A stretch of DNA of 64,000 nucleotides from contig NC_003074.8 of NCBI RefSeq assembly GCF_000001735.4, positions 7,812,101-7,876,100 on the forward strand, in the 5' to 3' direction. Both the position numbers and the translations under genes were made by a program. Of the stretch, positions 35,343 to 45,380 are shown piece after piece (the first letter of the stretch is position 1; every line of letters starts with the position of its first letter). Under the pieces are notes generated by a model. It saw only the letters and a program-made list of their open reading frames with translations. It did not search any database and had not been told where the DNA came from. Source of the stretch: Arabidopsis thaliana (lineage: Eukaryota > Streptophyta > Magnoliopsida > Brassicales > Brassicaceae).

Positions 35343-35815
35343 TCATCCTGAAAATCCTGACGCGCAGCACATGACACATTCGCCGCAACCCTGGATACAA
35401 CTGCCAATAGTGTAGGCAGACAGATCATTAAAAGAGAGTTGCACGTCGGATGAACATCTTGCTAATAATTAGAGCCAAACTATCTATAAAGAAAGTAAGT
35501 TAAATTAGATATGTACTGTAATATTAACATTACGACTTCGCAGCAGCCCTTGGAATTTGTCTTCTCTGCTGCTGCCGGAGGATCACCCACCGCCTTATCT
35601 CTGGTTGGATAACCGATCGGCGGACTTGTGTCCGGTCCTGATGCATTCTGTGAACGTTTTTGCACTGTGGCCAAAAAGATTAGTTAATTATCTAGCGGTG
35701 TGTATAGAATAATTGTTCATGATTATATGTGGCCAAAAAGAATATACGTCGGACATTGATCATGATTTTAGATAATAAATGAAGAATTACCAGAAGTGTG
35801 CTCGAGCTGATTCAT
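35343..35815 (-). CDS. CYSTM-family protein (gene B, unit 1)
   Basis: Three exons on the minus strand: 35815-35791, 35664-35517, 35400-35343, giving 76 aa. Exon 1 MNQLEHTS; exon 2 VQKRSQNASGPDTSPP then GYPTRDKAVGDPPAAAEK; exon 3 the Cys-rich tail CIQGCGECVMCCASGFSG. Splice phases (1, then 2) equal those of PCC1, so they are true paralogues. The tail should insert in or associate with membranes through its Cys residues, by analogy with CYSTM proteins. It is probably the gene annotated near At3g22235 in the reference, but I am not sure which member that is. The coding sequence is identical in unit 2 as far as I compared. Confidence 0.85.
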
Positions 35816-36776
35816 TCTGATTTGAGGAGCTGAGGAATGATGGAAGGGAGAAATATGAAGTGGAGCGAGTGTTGTGGACTTAATTTAAGGAAGACGTACC
35901 ACCATTTTTTAATTTTTCTTACAAACATATACAGAACAGACTCATCTTAGCCAAGTCGTATACCACCACTTTTTTTTTAATGTAACTAAGTCACAAGTGA
36001 TTGTCGAGTAACAAAGAATTGCGGTGAAAAAGTAAATGCTATTTTGTGAAATGCAAAAGGGAAGAGGAAAGCGACGAAAACGGCCTTTTTCAACCTCTAT
36101 TATTTGTTAAAAGCCTTTTTTCAAAAAAACTCCGATGTCCTGTCTTTCTTAATCAGAATCAAAACAAAATTCAAATTGCAAATCTGACATTTATGAAAAT
36201 TAGCTGATTTCAACATATCTCTAGCTCGAACCATGAATTAATTATGGAGTTAAACACAAGTTTTGATGATGAAGAATCATAAATATTCCACAAGTGTTTT
36301 TTAAAAGCGTATTGAAACCTCTGGATCCAAAGTAGTAGGACTCATCAAAGTAGGAGTAAAAGAAAAAGAGATTTTAGCCAATGTATCATTTTTGGGTCCA
36401 ATGGAATTTTTATTCTCATATTAAAAAAAAATATTACAATTCCAAACAGAAAAATGTTAACTTTTGTTGCGAATATTTTCAGATATAGAAAAAACTTTGA
36501 TTTCATCGGTTAATTCAAAAATATTTTACTTATTCAGTAAAGTACTATTCATTTTCAAGCTCAATTAACTGAGACATAGTAATAAAATAAAATATATTTG
36601 AATAAAATAAAATTGCAAAAAGTCTTTTACTATGAATCTATGATCATATTTATAGTAGAATATGCAATAGGAAATACTTTGTTTTATCTAATTAATTCGA
36701 AACAGAACTATAGTTATGATATATTATTTCGATCTCACTAGCCTTTTTGATTTTTTTTTTATCACCATATGCTGTC
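35816..36776. other. Gene B promoter region, no other gene
   Basis: The first 150 bases contain the purine-rich leader shared by all cluster members (TTTGAGGAGCTGAGGA just before the ATG). The rest is AT-rich without ORFs. Confidence 0.5.
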
Positions 36777-36994
36777 ATGGTCTAATAAAGAATCATTCTG
36801 ATTAGTTGTTAATTTTGTGAAAAGTTCTTGTGCAAAGGATAATTTATTAAATGATATGTTCTTAATTTATATCGAGTAGACATTGTTTTTTCTTTTAATT
36901 GAAAGAATTCTAAATTCATAACTTGTAAGGAGGGACTTATAGTCACCAAAAACAGAGACTAAGGCAATTATTGGATTCAAAGTTGATGTTAAAA
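36777..36994 (+). pseudogene. rbcL (pseudo): Nuclear plastid DNA: rbcL leader and first codons, fragment R1
   Basis: ATGGTCTAATAAAGAATCAT onwards matches the chloroplast atpB-rbcL spacer as I recall it, running through the ribosome-binding GGAGGGACTTAT into the rbcL start region (CACC-AAAAACAGAGACTAAGGC) and the next codons up to about 36994. The start codon is changed (TATAG where ATG is expected). It is a short, old insertion from the plastid genome, not a functional gene. Confidence 0.8.
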
Positions 36995-37588
36995 CCCTTT
37001 TTGGTATTGTCAAGTTGTTAACATCTTGATAAATAATATATCAAAACGAAACCTTGGAGACGAGGAGTTTAATTTTCTTTTTAGAATTTTAAAAAACAAA
37101 TATACGTGATCGTGAAAACGTTTACAATATATGTATAACGGCTATATTGCATATTATATTTAATAGGATTATTATGTAATTTTTAAGAGAGAGGTCAAAA
37201 TTGCAAAAAGACGATTTTGAAGTTTTTTTCACAAAACCCAAACTTCAAAACAAAATGGGATTTAGAATTTAATTTTGTTGGTATCACCCTGGCAAATGTG
37301 GAGTTATTTTTTTCTTATCCAATGATGGAATAGTCATTTGGAACTCAACTAGCTGAAAAATAATTTAAAACTGAAATGTATATGTATAAAAAACAATTTA
37401 CAAAAACTTTTGCTTTAGTTCTCATCGAGAATAGGCAATAGGTTTCTTAAACATATTTAGTGTCAAGAGTGATTTTATTAAGATTTTAATATTAAATATT
37501 TGGATATATAAAAAGTCAAAGATAACGTAACGTGAAAAGGAAGTATTAGATTGCGCTATACATATGAAAAATATATACTAAATGATGT

Positions 37589-38218
37589 ATTTGGCGAATC
37601 AAGCATCATGGTCTAATACAGAATCATTCCGATTGAATCATTCTGATTGAATCATTTTGAATAGTTGTTAATTTTGTGAAAATTCATGTGAAAAGGTTAA
37701 CTAAATGATATATCTTAATTTATGTCTAGTAGACCTTGTTGTTTCGTTTTGTTGCAAGAATTTTAAATATATGGCTTGTTGGGAGGGACTTATCTCACCA
37801 AAACAAAGACTAAAGCAAATGTTGGATACAAAGCTAGTGTCGATGAAGAAACGATATATGCGGTAGCTGCTGAATCTTCTACTGGAACATGGGAAACTAA
37901 AGCGATGGGGCATACCAGCCTGGATCGTTTCAAAGATGATGCTACCACATCAAACCCGTTTTGGGAGAAAAAACCTCAATTTATTGCGAATATAATAACT
38001 TACCCCTTAGATCTTTTTGATGAATGTTTGGTTACTACCATGTATACCTCGACTGTGGGTAATGTATTTGGGTTCAAAACCATGTTTGTTTTACGTCTAG
38101 AGGATATGTGAATCCCTTCTGCTTATACTAAAATGTTCCAAGGACCATCTCATGGCATCCAAGTTGAAAGAGACAAATTGAACAAGTACTATCTAGAGGA
38201 TATGTGAATCCCTTCTGC
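37589..38218 (+). pseudogene. rbcL (pseudo): Nuclear plastid DNA: rbcL leader and N-terminal half, fragment R2
   Basis: The rbcL spacer begins at TTTGGCGAATC (37591), and GGGAGGGACTTAT leads to a start region with ATC for ATG. In frame it reads VAAESSTGTWET, TSLDRFKDDA, TYPLDLFDE, TSTVGNVFGFK and LRLEDM, then stops where rbcL has CTGCGA (here ATGTGA); [20 protein letters not shown] follow. About 30 codons after ASV are deleted and there is a 1-base deletion near the start. The tail 38193-38218 repeats 38097-38122 exactly (26 bases). Many changes are C to T at former CG sites, as expected for methylated nuclear plastid DNA. Confidence 0.92.
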
Positions 38219-38403
38219 AGTTCATAAACGGCGGTTCAATCGTGTTTTACGATTTGAGATTAAGGTTCTCATAGGACCGGTTCGATTTTGTTTAAATTGG
38301 TTTTGTTTAGTTAGATACTAAGTAAAAATTGTATGAATCTAAATTCGGAAATATCCCAATAGACCTTATTTATAAAATTTGAATACCTTTTCAAAAAAAA
38401 AAA

Positions 38404-39737
38404 GGGCTTATTAGAATAATAGACACTTTTTAAAAAATAATTTGAGAAGTAGGTAGTTTTTTTAGAAATTGGTGAAATAGACATTTTTTTTACTTTTTAT
38501 GAAATAGAGGTTATGTGTAATAAGCTAAAAGACAAAAATATGTCAAATACCACTTTACCCTTTACTTCATATGAGAAAATATGAGTCTAAATTTTTATAT
38601 TATTTAACTATTTAGAACTATTTTTATTATATTATAGTTATTTTTTTTTCATATTCATCTTTTTGAATTTTATTAAAAAAAAATATTTTTTTTTAAATAA
38701 TTTCTTCTTCCAAAGACAAGATGATTTATATGTTTTTAATTATCATTCTCGTACACCAGCAATAAAACATAGTTTTATACACTAACACTTATACACCAAA
38801 TCATTTTATACATATCTTCTAAAATATTTCTATTTATCTCATATTATAAAATAAAATAATAATTGTTCATAAATTAATAAAAATATGATGGTGTACACCA
38901 TCATGCATACTATTAAATTAACCATAATGGTGTATACCATTAAATGAAAGTAATGTTTGTACATTTTTACTTATGTACACTAACATTTGTATACTTTTAT
39001 GTACACTAATCTCATATTATTATTATTTAAACTTTGTTTTGTATATTATCACTTGACAAAAATGGTTCTGTCTTTTGTATATGAGGTGTACACAATAGGT
39101 GAAGGTGTACGATATTATAGACGGTGTAGAAGTTGATTTATGGTTTGATTTATTATCTCATTATTGCATGTATACTATTAATATCATGTACACCATATGT
39201 TACATTTTCGTACACCATCTTATTATGTAGTTGCACATCGTTGTATATTATCGTTTGTACATCACTTTGTACACTGTCTATACCGTATACCACTTCTTAG
39301 ATCAATATTATACATTATCGTTGTACACTACTATTTGTACACCACATTTTTACCATATCGCATACACCGTCGGGTTAAGATCAAATAAAAGAAAAGTATT
39401 ATATATTTGTAAAATATAGCAAAATTAGACTTTTTAGATTCAGAAAAAAAATTAAAAGATTAATATATATTTTATGATAATTATTTAATGAAGAATTTAT
39501 AACAAAACAAACTAAATATATATAAATAAAGAGAAAAAGAAAAAAAAATTATTTTTGTCTTTATTTGACTATATGACAAAACAGCAGAAGGTTATAAAGG
39601 TCATTCACTAAAATCTCTATTAGATAGAAAGTTGTATTAGAGAGGAAAGAGAAAAGTGTCTATTCTCCCTATTTCTAAAAAAACTACCTATTTTGCAAAT
39701 TATTTGTGAAAAAAGTGTCTAGTTTCCAACTTATCTC
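38404..39737. mobile_element. Mutator-like non-autonomous element with long terminal inverted repeats
   Basis: The left end GGGCTTATTAGAATAATAGACAC (from 38404) and the reverse of the right end GAGATAAGTTGGAAACTAGACAC (to 39737) are related. The inverted repeats run about 90 bases, with the exact core TAGGTAGTTTTTTTAGAAAT (left about 38450) on both arms. Both ends abut A-runs (11 and 10 As), compatible with a 9-bp target duplication. Inside there is no transposase frame. Instead 38751-39342 holds ten GTACAC motifs (38751, 38893, 38975, 39001, 39088, 39188, 39210, 39269, 39323, 39337), most as TGTACACC/T. Family is uncertain; long TIRs suggest Mutator. Confidence 0.72.
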
Positions 39738-39932
39738 AAAAAAAAAATACACCAAACAAATGCGGATAATGGATCCCTTTTAAATAATGAAGCAAATAAA
39801 CTTAAAAATGGAACGTGAGAATCCATACAAGCGACTAATATATATATATATATATCTTGAGTCAAGATAACATATTGATGGATCTTCTATTACGTGTTGT
39901 TTTTCTGGTTTGGGCAAAGGACTTCAGTCTCA

Positions 39933-40410
39933 TCATCCTCCTCCGCAGAAGCAGAGCGCGATATGGCCACAACACAAAAGACCACTGCCAATAGTGTAGA
40001 CAGACAACAAATCATTAAAAAGAAAGTTGAACGCCGGTTGCGAATAATTAGAGCCAAACTATAAACATATAATAATAATAAAAAAGTAAACTAAATGAAA
40101 TATATATGTACTGTAATACGACGTCGCAGCAATTGGGCTTTTTCTCCACTGCTTTTGCCGGAGGATCACCCACCCCCTTATCTCTGGTCGGATAACCCAT
40201 CGTCGGCGGAGGACTTACGTACGTCCCTGATTGTTTTTCCACTGTGCCCAAAAAGATTATTTAATTGTCTAATTGCTTTGTGTAGAATAATAACTGTTCA
40301 TGGTTATGCATGCATGGCCAAAAAGATTAGACGTCGGACATTAATTGATCATGATTTTAGAAAATAGTTGAAGAATTACCTGGAATGTATTTGTTGTCGT
40401 GTTCATTCAT
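39933..40410 (-). CDS. CYSTM-family protein (gene C, unit 1)
   Basis: Three exons on the minus strand: 40410-40380, 40241-40112, 39984-39933, giving 70 aa. Exon 1 MNEHDNKYIP; exon 2 VEKQSGTYVSPPPTMGYPTR then DKGVGDPPAKAVEKKPNCC; exon 3 GLLCCGHIALCFCGGG. It is the most divergent member and has two Cys at the end of exon 2 and four in the tail. The exon structure and splice phases are those of PCC1. The start is the upstream of two close ATGs, the one equivalent to the other members. A TA repeat in its 3' flank (about 39839-39856) is two bases longer in unit 2. Function beyond CYSTM membership is unknown. Confidence 0.83.
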
Positions 40411-40650
40411 TCTGGTTTGAGGAGCTGAGGAATGAGGAAGGGAGAATTATGAAGAGGAGAGAGTGTTGTGGTGTTTTAATTTAACATAGACGAATATATA
40501 GGAAGCTTCTAAATAAAAGAATGAAAAGTCAATATTGAATAGACATACCTATTTTGCAACACTTGTGTTATATATAAATGCTAGTGTTCAAGAAAGTCAA
40601 TTTCATATAATTTTTATACAGTGTTTTTTTTTTGAAAGACACGTATATAA

Positions 40651-41368
40651 ATAATCATTATGATTATTTGTTAATTATGCGAAAGGTTCTTACGAAACAA
40701 GTTAATATGTTAAATGATCTATTCCTAATTTATGCCGAGTAGACCTTGTTGCTTTTTAATTTATTGCAAGAATTCTAAATTCATGACTTGTAGGGATAGA
40801 CTTAGCCACCACAAACAGAGACTAAAGCAATTTTTGGATTTCAAATTGGTGTTAAAGAGTATAAATTGACTTATTAAAATCAAGGATACTAATTTCTTGG
40901 AAGCATTCCAACTCTGGATCTTCTATTGGTACATGGAAAACTGTGTGGACCGATAGTCTTACCAGTTTTGATCGTTACAAAGGATGATGCTACCACATCG
41001 CGTTTGTTGCAAGAGAAAGAAACTTAATTATTGCGTATGCAACTTACCCATTATACCTTTTTGAAGAATGTTCAGTTACTAACATATTTACCTCCATTGT
41101 GCATGTATTTTGGGTACAAAGCCATGGATGTTGTACGTCTAGAGGAATTGCAAATCCATCGTTCTTATACTAAACACTTTTGAAACATCACCTCATGGAT
41201 CCAAATTAAAAGAGATAGATTGAACAAGTATGGACGTCCCTTAGTAGGTTATCCGAGAAAAACTATGGTAAAGCAAATTATGAATGTATATATGTGATTT
41301 TACCAAAGATGGTGAGAATGTGAACTTCCAACCATTTATGTGTTAGAGAGACCGTTTCTTATTTTAGG
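40651..41368 (+). pseudogene. rbcL (pseudo): Nuclear plastid DNA: rbcL leader and N-terminal region, fragment R3
   Basis: The leader (CCGAGTAGACCTTGTTGCTT, then GACTTGTAGGGATAGACTTA) leads to CACCACAAACAGAGACTAAAGC, the rbcL start, with the ATG lost. It then follows rbcL DNA: GAGTATAAATTGACTTATTA, ACTGTGTGGACCGATAG, TTTTGATCGTTACAAAGGA and so on, with several deletions and frameshifts, to GAGAGACCGTTTCTTATTTT (about 41365). It reaches further into rbcL than R2 and lacks R2's large deletion, so it may descend from the same insertion by ancestral gene duplication, or be a separate event. Confidence 0.88.
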
Positions 41369-41700
41369 CTAGGACTGTCCCATTGGTATTATAAATAGAA
41401 GTAGAGAAATGTCAGCAAAGGACATGTGATAACTGAGAGTGAGAGTCAGAGAATATTCTCGATTCCAGCTCAAAGTCTTAAGCTCGACATTCCAACTTGT
41501 TTAGTTAAACTTTCAGTAATTTGTAAGTTCGGCGGTTAACAGTTTCATGTAAACGGCCGTAACGTTCAGTTGTTGAAATAAAATCTTCTATTTTGTTGCT
41601 ATTGTCTTCTCATCTTGTTAGGTTGGGCTTCAATACCAACAGATTCGTTGTATTTTGTATTTTCTTTCGGCACCAACAGATTCGTTGTATTTTATATTTT
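41369..41700 (+). mobile_element. LTR-like fragment (R/U5 region)
   Basis: TATAAATAG (about 41390) lies upstream of a transcript-like stretch with AATAAA-type sequence (GAAATAAAATC, 41575) and the end CTTCAATACCAACA, all resembling the 3' half of a Copia-type LTR. ACCAACAGATTCGTTGTATTTT occurs twice (about 41636 and 41672). There is no internal polyprotein, so this would be a truncated solo LTR. Class is inferred from layout only. Confidence 0.35.
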
Positions 41701-42595
41701 CTTGTCTACTTCTTTTGGAAATTTGATGTCAGAAAAATACCATGTCGACGTTGTTTTCGATTTATTTGATTATAATAATATAACTTCGTAGTTAGAGAAA
41801 AACCACACACAAAATTTTTGTAGGATTTAAAACACTACACAATTTTATTTGTGTGTTTTTAACCTCCCAAATAGGGATTTTGACATTTAACTTGAATCAT
41901 AAGTATGTTCTAAATTCCGCCCCAAAAAAAGAGAGTATGTTCTAATTAATCATGATGTATATATAAATACGTATATATATCAAACGGGAAATGTAACTTT
42001 ATTACTTGTTACTTTTAACCTCCCAAATAAGGAGCTTAACTGGCACTTTCTTTGAAGTTTAACTGAATGTTTCTCTAACTTTCACAAACATAAAAACGTG
42101 AAGCAATTTAATTCCATCTCGTTTGAGATATATACATGCATGATTTAGAACATACTTAAGTTTTCTGCAGTATAACACGTAGTATACTAGTATATGTTGT
42201 TGTGATGTTTTCTAGAGAAATCGATTTTGTTATGTTCGCTTTTCTATTACTGTATCTTCTTTTTGATTGGTCATAAAAAACAAAACAAAAACATCATCCC
42301 ACCTAATTAATTCCCTTTGGGTAACCCGTAATCCATTCACAACTCTTCAATGATAATCAATGCGTGAGGAACTGAAACACATCCTTTCGTTACTGACTGA
42401 TGGTTCAATCATCGATGGATCTATTCGACAACCCAATTCAACGGAATATATATATATATATATATAATCACTTACATAAAACATAGTAACAACCATCCAC
42501 AGAGTATATTCCAAACAGAGAGTAGGTAACATAACTAGCATCAAATACTCTTTTATTACATCAATAATTTGCATGAAATCGTTAATTCCGAAGTC

Positions 42596-43514
42596 TCAGA
42601 AGCATGCATCCAGGACACAACAGCAGCATATGGCAGCACAACTGCCAATAGACAAAACCAAATTTATTAAGTGTTACGTACCATTCTTGTCTAAGGACTA
42701 GGGAAGATATTGGTTTATATTTGAAATAGTAACATTTTCTGAAAACTTTAAATAAAGAAAAAGTATTTTAGCAACGTACGTAATATCCCATGGTTTAATT
42801 TCTTTTTAGTTGTTCAGTTGGTAAAACAAACTTTTAGCTGACAACTCTGAAGTTGAATTTTTATATTATCTTTTGTCATTGAAGGGGAAATAAAATGTAA
42901 GTCAAGGGTGAATTTAAAACAAACAACAAAATTGCAAGAAATTAAACACTAGTTATCAACTAAAATGTTGGGAAAAAAAACAAATCTTGACTAGAAAATG
43001 TTGACCCAAATTTTACCAAAACATTTGCAGTTCAAAACCAATAGTTTGATTCGAATTAGATATACTCCATAATAATTCAGGAAAACAGAGAAACACACAA
43101 GAAATTGAAACCCTATACTGATAGATCATTAAAAATAAAATAAGAGCGTCGTATGAATATCTTGCAAAACGAATAATTAGAACCATCATGATCTATAATC
43201 ACATGAAGAGATTAAAATGAAAGAAAAACATACCATCCTTCGGGGTTGACGCCCTTGGAGTTTGTCTCCACTGCTGCTGCCGGAGGATCACCCACCACCG
43301 CATCTCTAGTCGGATAACCAATTGGTGGCGGACTTGTGTACGGCCCTGATGAAGTCTCTGAAGGTTTTTGCACTGTGCCAAAAAAAAAAAAAATTATCTA
43401 GTTGGTGAGTAAAGAATTATTGTTCATCATGATTATACGTTAGACATTGATCATGATTTTAGAAAACAATTGAAGATAATTACCGGAAAAGTAATTTTGC
43501 GCGGATTGATTCAT
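42596..43514 (-). CDS. Chimeric CYSTM gene: PCC1 exons 1-2 joined to gene D exon 3
   Basis: Three exons on the minus strand: 43514-43484, 43372-43234, 42641-42596, giving 71 aa in frame. Exon 1 and nearly all of exon 2 are PCC1 (MNQSAQNYFS, then GYPTRDAVVGDPPAAAVE, ending NSKGVNPEG). The last bases of exon 2, the 592-base intron, exon 3 (CCAAICCCCVLDACF) and the 3' flank are gene D. The switch is at 43238-43240, where only AAG (minus strand) is shared by both parents, one codon out of register. The donor GTATG and the phases are intact, so a functional mRNA is expected: PCC1 promoter and N-terminus with the D membrane tail. It sits at the junction of the tandem duplication and is its direct product. 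Confidence 0.85.
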
Positions 43515-43860
43515 TCTGATTTGAGGAGCTGAGGAGTGAGGATGTGAGATTTGTGAAGAGGAGAGAGTGTTGTGCTTCTAATTTATAAGGTAGACGAATA
43601 TTAGGAAATTTTTTACATTATTCATTATATAAAAGAAAGAAGAGTCAATATTGAACAATAAAAACATCTATCACAGACAACTCACGGACAGACCTACCTT
43701 AGCGAAGTGGTAGGTCTAGGTTTTTTGGTTATATCCAACACATATATAATTGCAGAGATAAAGCAAATGATATTGTTTGAAATGCACAAGGGCAGAGGAA
43801 AGCGATACCTATGGTTGAGATGAAAGTGAGAAATGGTTTGTTGCAGAAATGGCTTTCGTC

Positions 43861-43905
43861 ACGTACATGACGTACACGTACATGACGTACACGTACATGA
43901 CGTCG
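43861..43905 (-). promoter_or_regulatory. TGACG-motif triple repeat upstream of the chimeric gene
   Basis: Three tandem 15-base units (ACGTACATGACGTAC twice, then ACGTACATGACGTCG), about 350 bases before the chimera's ATG. PCC1 itself has two. If this is an as-1-type element, the chimera may respond more strongly or differently to salicylate; that is inference. Confidence 0.5.
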
Positions 43906-43951
43906 TAAAACATGAGGAATTTAACAAATTTGAATTATTTTGTTCCTGGAA

Positions 43952-44930
43952 TACTCTATGAATACCTCATAATATATGAGTACCTCATAATATATTATTA
44001 ATATTTTTATGTTTAATTTAAGTAGACAAACTTATACTAAAATTGTGCTTCCATTGGTGAGATACTCTTATGAGTATCTCATTACCATTAACATATTATT
44101 ATATGTTTTCTTATATTAAATTTAAAATCTCTACAATATTTTCAAACATATCAATTATTATTTTTACAAATTATATTATTAAATAGTTTTATTATTTTTA
44201 AAACCATAATTAAACATAATTAAACATTACTTTACATATAAAATCATAATAAAAATATATAAATTAAACATAAAATTCCATATAAAACCATGATAACATA
44301 AATTAAATAGAAAAAAATATATAAATTACACAGAAATTACATATAAAACCATGATAACATAAATCAAAGCTAACTATATTATCTATTATGGTTTTACTCT
44401 TCATTTGATGATGCACCAAACTTTGTCATATATGCTCAACTAGGTCATCTTTTAGTTGTTGGTGCATATCTCTATCACGAAGTCGAATTCGATTGCCGAG
44501 AATGTTGTAAAATAAAAATAGAAAATTTTAAATGTTTGTTTTCTAATTAAAAAAAACTATTGTATTTATAAGTTATTATTATGTTTAATGCTTAACTAAC
44601 ACCAATTAAATAATATTTGTATATAATTTAAAAATATACATAATAGAGCTTGTTATAGATAATTTAATTTTATGAATTTTAAAAGTAAAAAATAAAAAAA
44701 AATAAAAAACATATAAAGTATTTAATTGATGTTATAAAGTATAGATGATTTTATTTATAACAAAGAAAAGAAATTAATAGCAAGGTGACATGTGGAAGAG
44801 AGAGAAAGTTTCTCTAAGTTTCTCATTTCAGAAACGATTCTGAGAAAAACTGATTAAAAAATTATTATTTTAATATTTTTGATTTATTTTTGTTTGGAGT
44901 TTTTCAGTGAGAAACCACCAATGGAAATGG
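43952..44930 (-). mobile_element. PIF/Harbinger-like insertion remnant, only in unit 2
   Basis: It is absent at the matching place in unit 1 (about 34886-34895). On the minus strand the element begins GACCATTTCCATTGGTG next to TAA, the kind of terminus common in plant PIF/Harbinger MITEs. A related TTCCATTGGTGAGATACTC lies near the other end (about 44050). At 44429-44489 the minus strand encodes RDRDMHQQLKDDLVEH, resembling the C-terminus of the Harbinger nuclease, followed by a stop and a frameshifted KFGASSNE. The far end (43952-44045) holds extra copies of a CTCATAATATATTA-like sequence. It is decayed and non-autonomous. Confidence 0.55.
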
Positions 44931-45380
44931 TCTTAGAACCTCTTTTTTTTTTTTTTGGTATTGCTCTAAACTCTATATAAATTAAATAACCTCTTTTGAT
45001 GATTAATTAATTTAACATTTCATGAAAATGAAAAAGTGATTAACCAACTGCCTTTGAACCATGATTAATAGTTTTGGCTTTGTTCCTTATGTTGGTGTGA
45101 TCTGTTAAACTGCAAAGGAAAACAACTTTATAAACTTAGGTGTTGTTTATATTATTATATATTGTATTAAACTTAGGAATAAAAAATCATTACGTCATAT
45201 TTTGTTGCTACGAATTATGACTAGCTATTTTTGTTTTTTACTTTGATTTATATAGAAACAAAATAGACGAAGCAAATGGGAATCATGGATCTCTTTCAAC
45301 CAGTGAAGCAAATAACATACTGATGAATCCTCTATTACGTATATGTTGTTTTTCTGGTTTGGGCAAAGTCTTGAGTCTCA

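Larger units (their letters stand above)
34187..43237. repeat. Tandem duplication, unit 1 (about 9.05 kb)
   Basis: This block (PCC1 5' part, gene B, rbcL fragments, Mutator-like element, gene C, third rbcL fragment, LTR-like piece, 3' part of the chimeric gene) recurs in the same orientation at 43238-52333. Offsets: 9051 at the PCC1 end, 10038 across gene B and the second rbcL fragment, 9093 across gene C, 9092 near D. The shifts come from an insertion of about 975 bases in unit 2 and a loss of 945 bases from it. Outside these, the two units look nearly identical by eye, with scattered single-base and run-length differences. Confidence 0.93.

Noticed and set aside
37776-38111. 111-codon open frame, and its twin at 47814-48149, as a protein-coding gene
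   Set aside because: It is the decayed rbcL frame of a nuclear plastid insertion. The frame begins without ATG, and the true rbcL start is mutated.
42450-42466. TA microsatellites (also near 14347, 33894, 34139, 39839, 48930 and 51539) as special structures
   Set aside because: Ordinary simple repeats. They are useful only as length markers between the two units.
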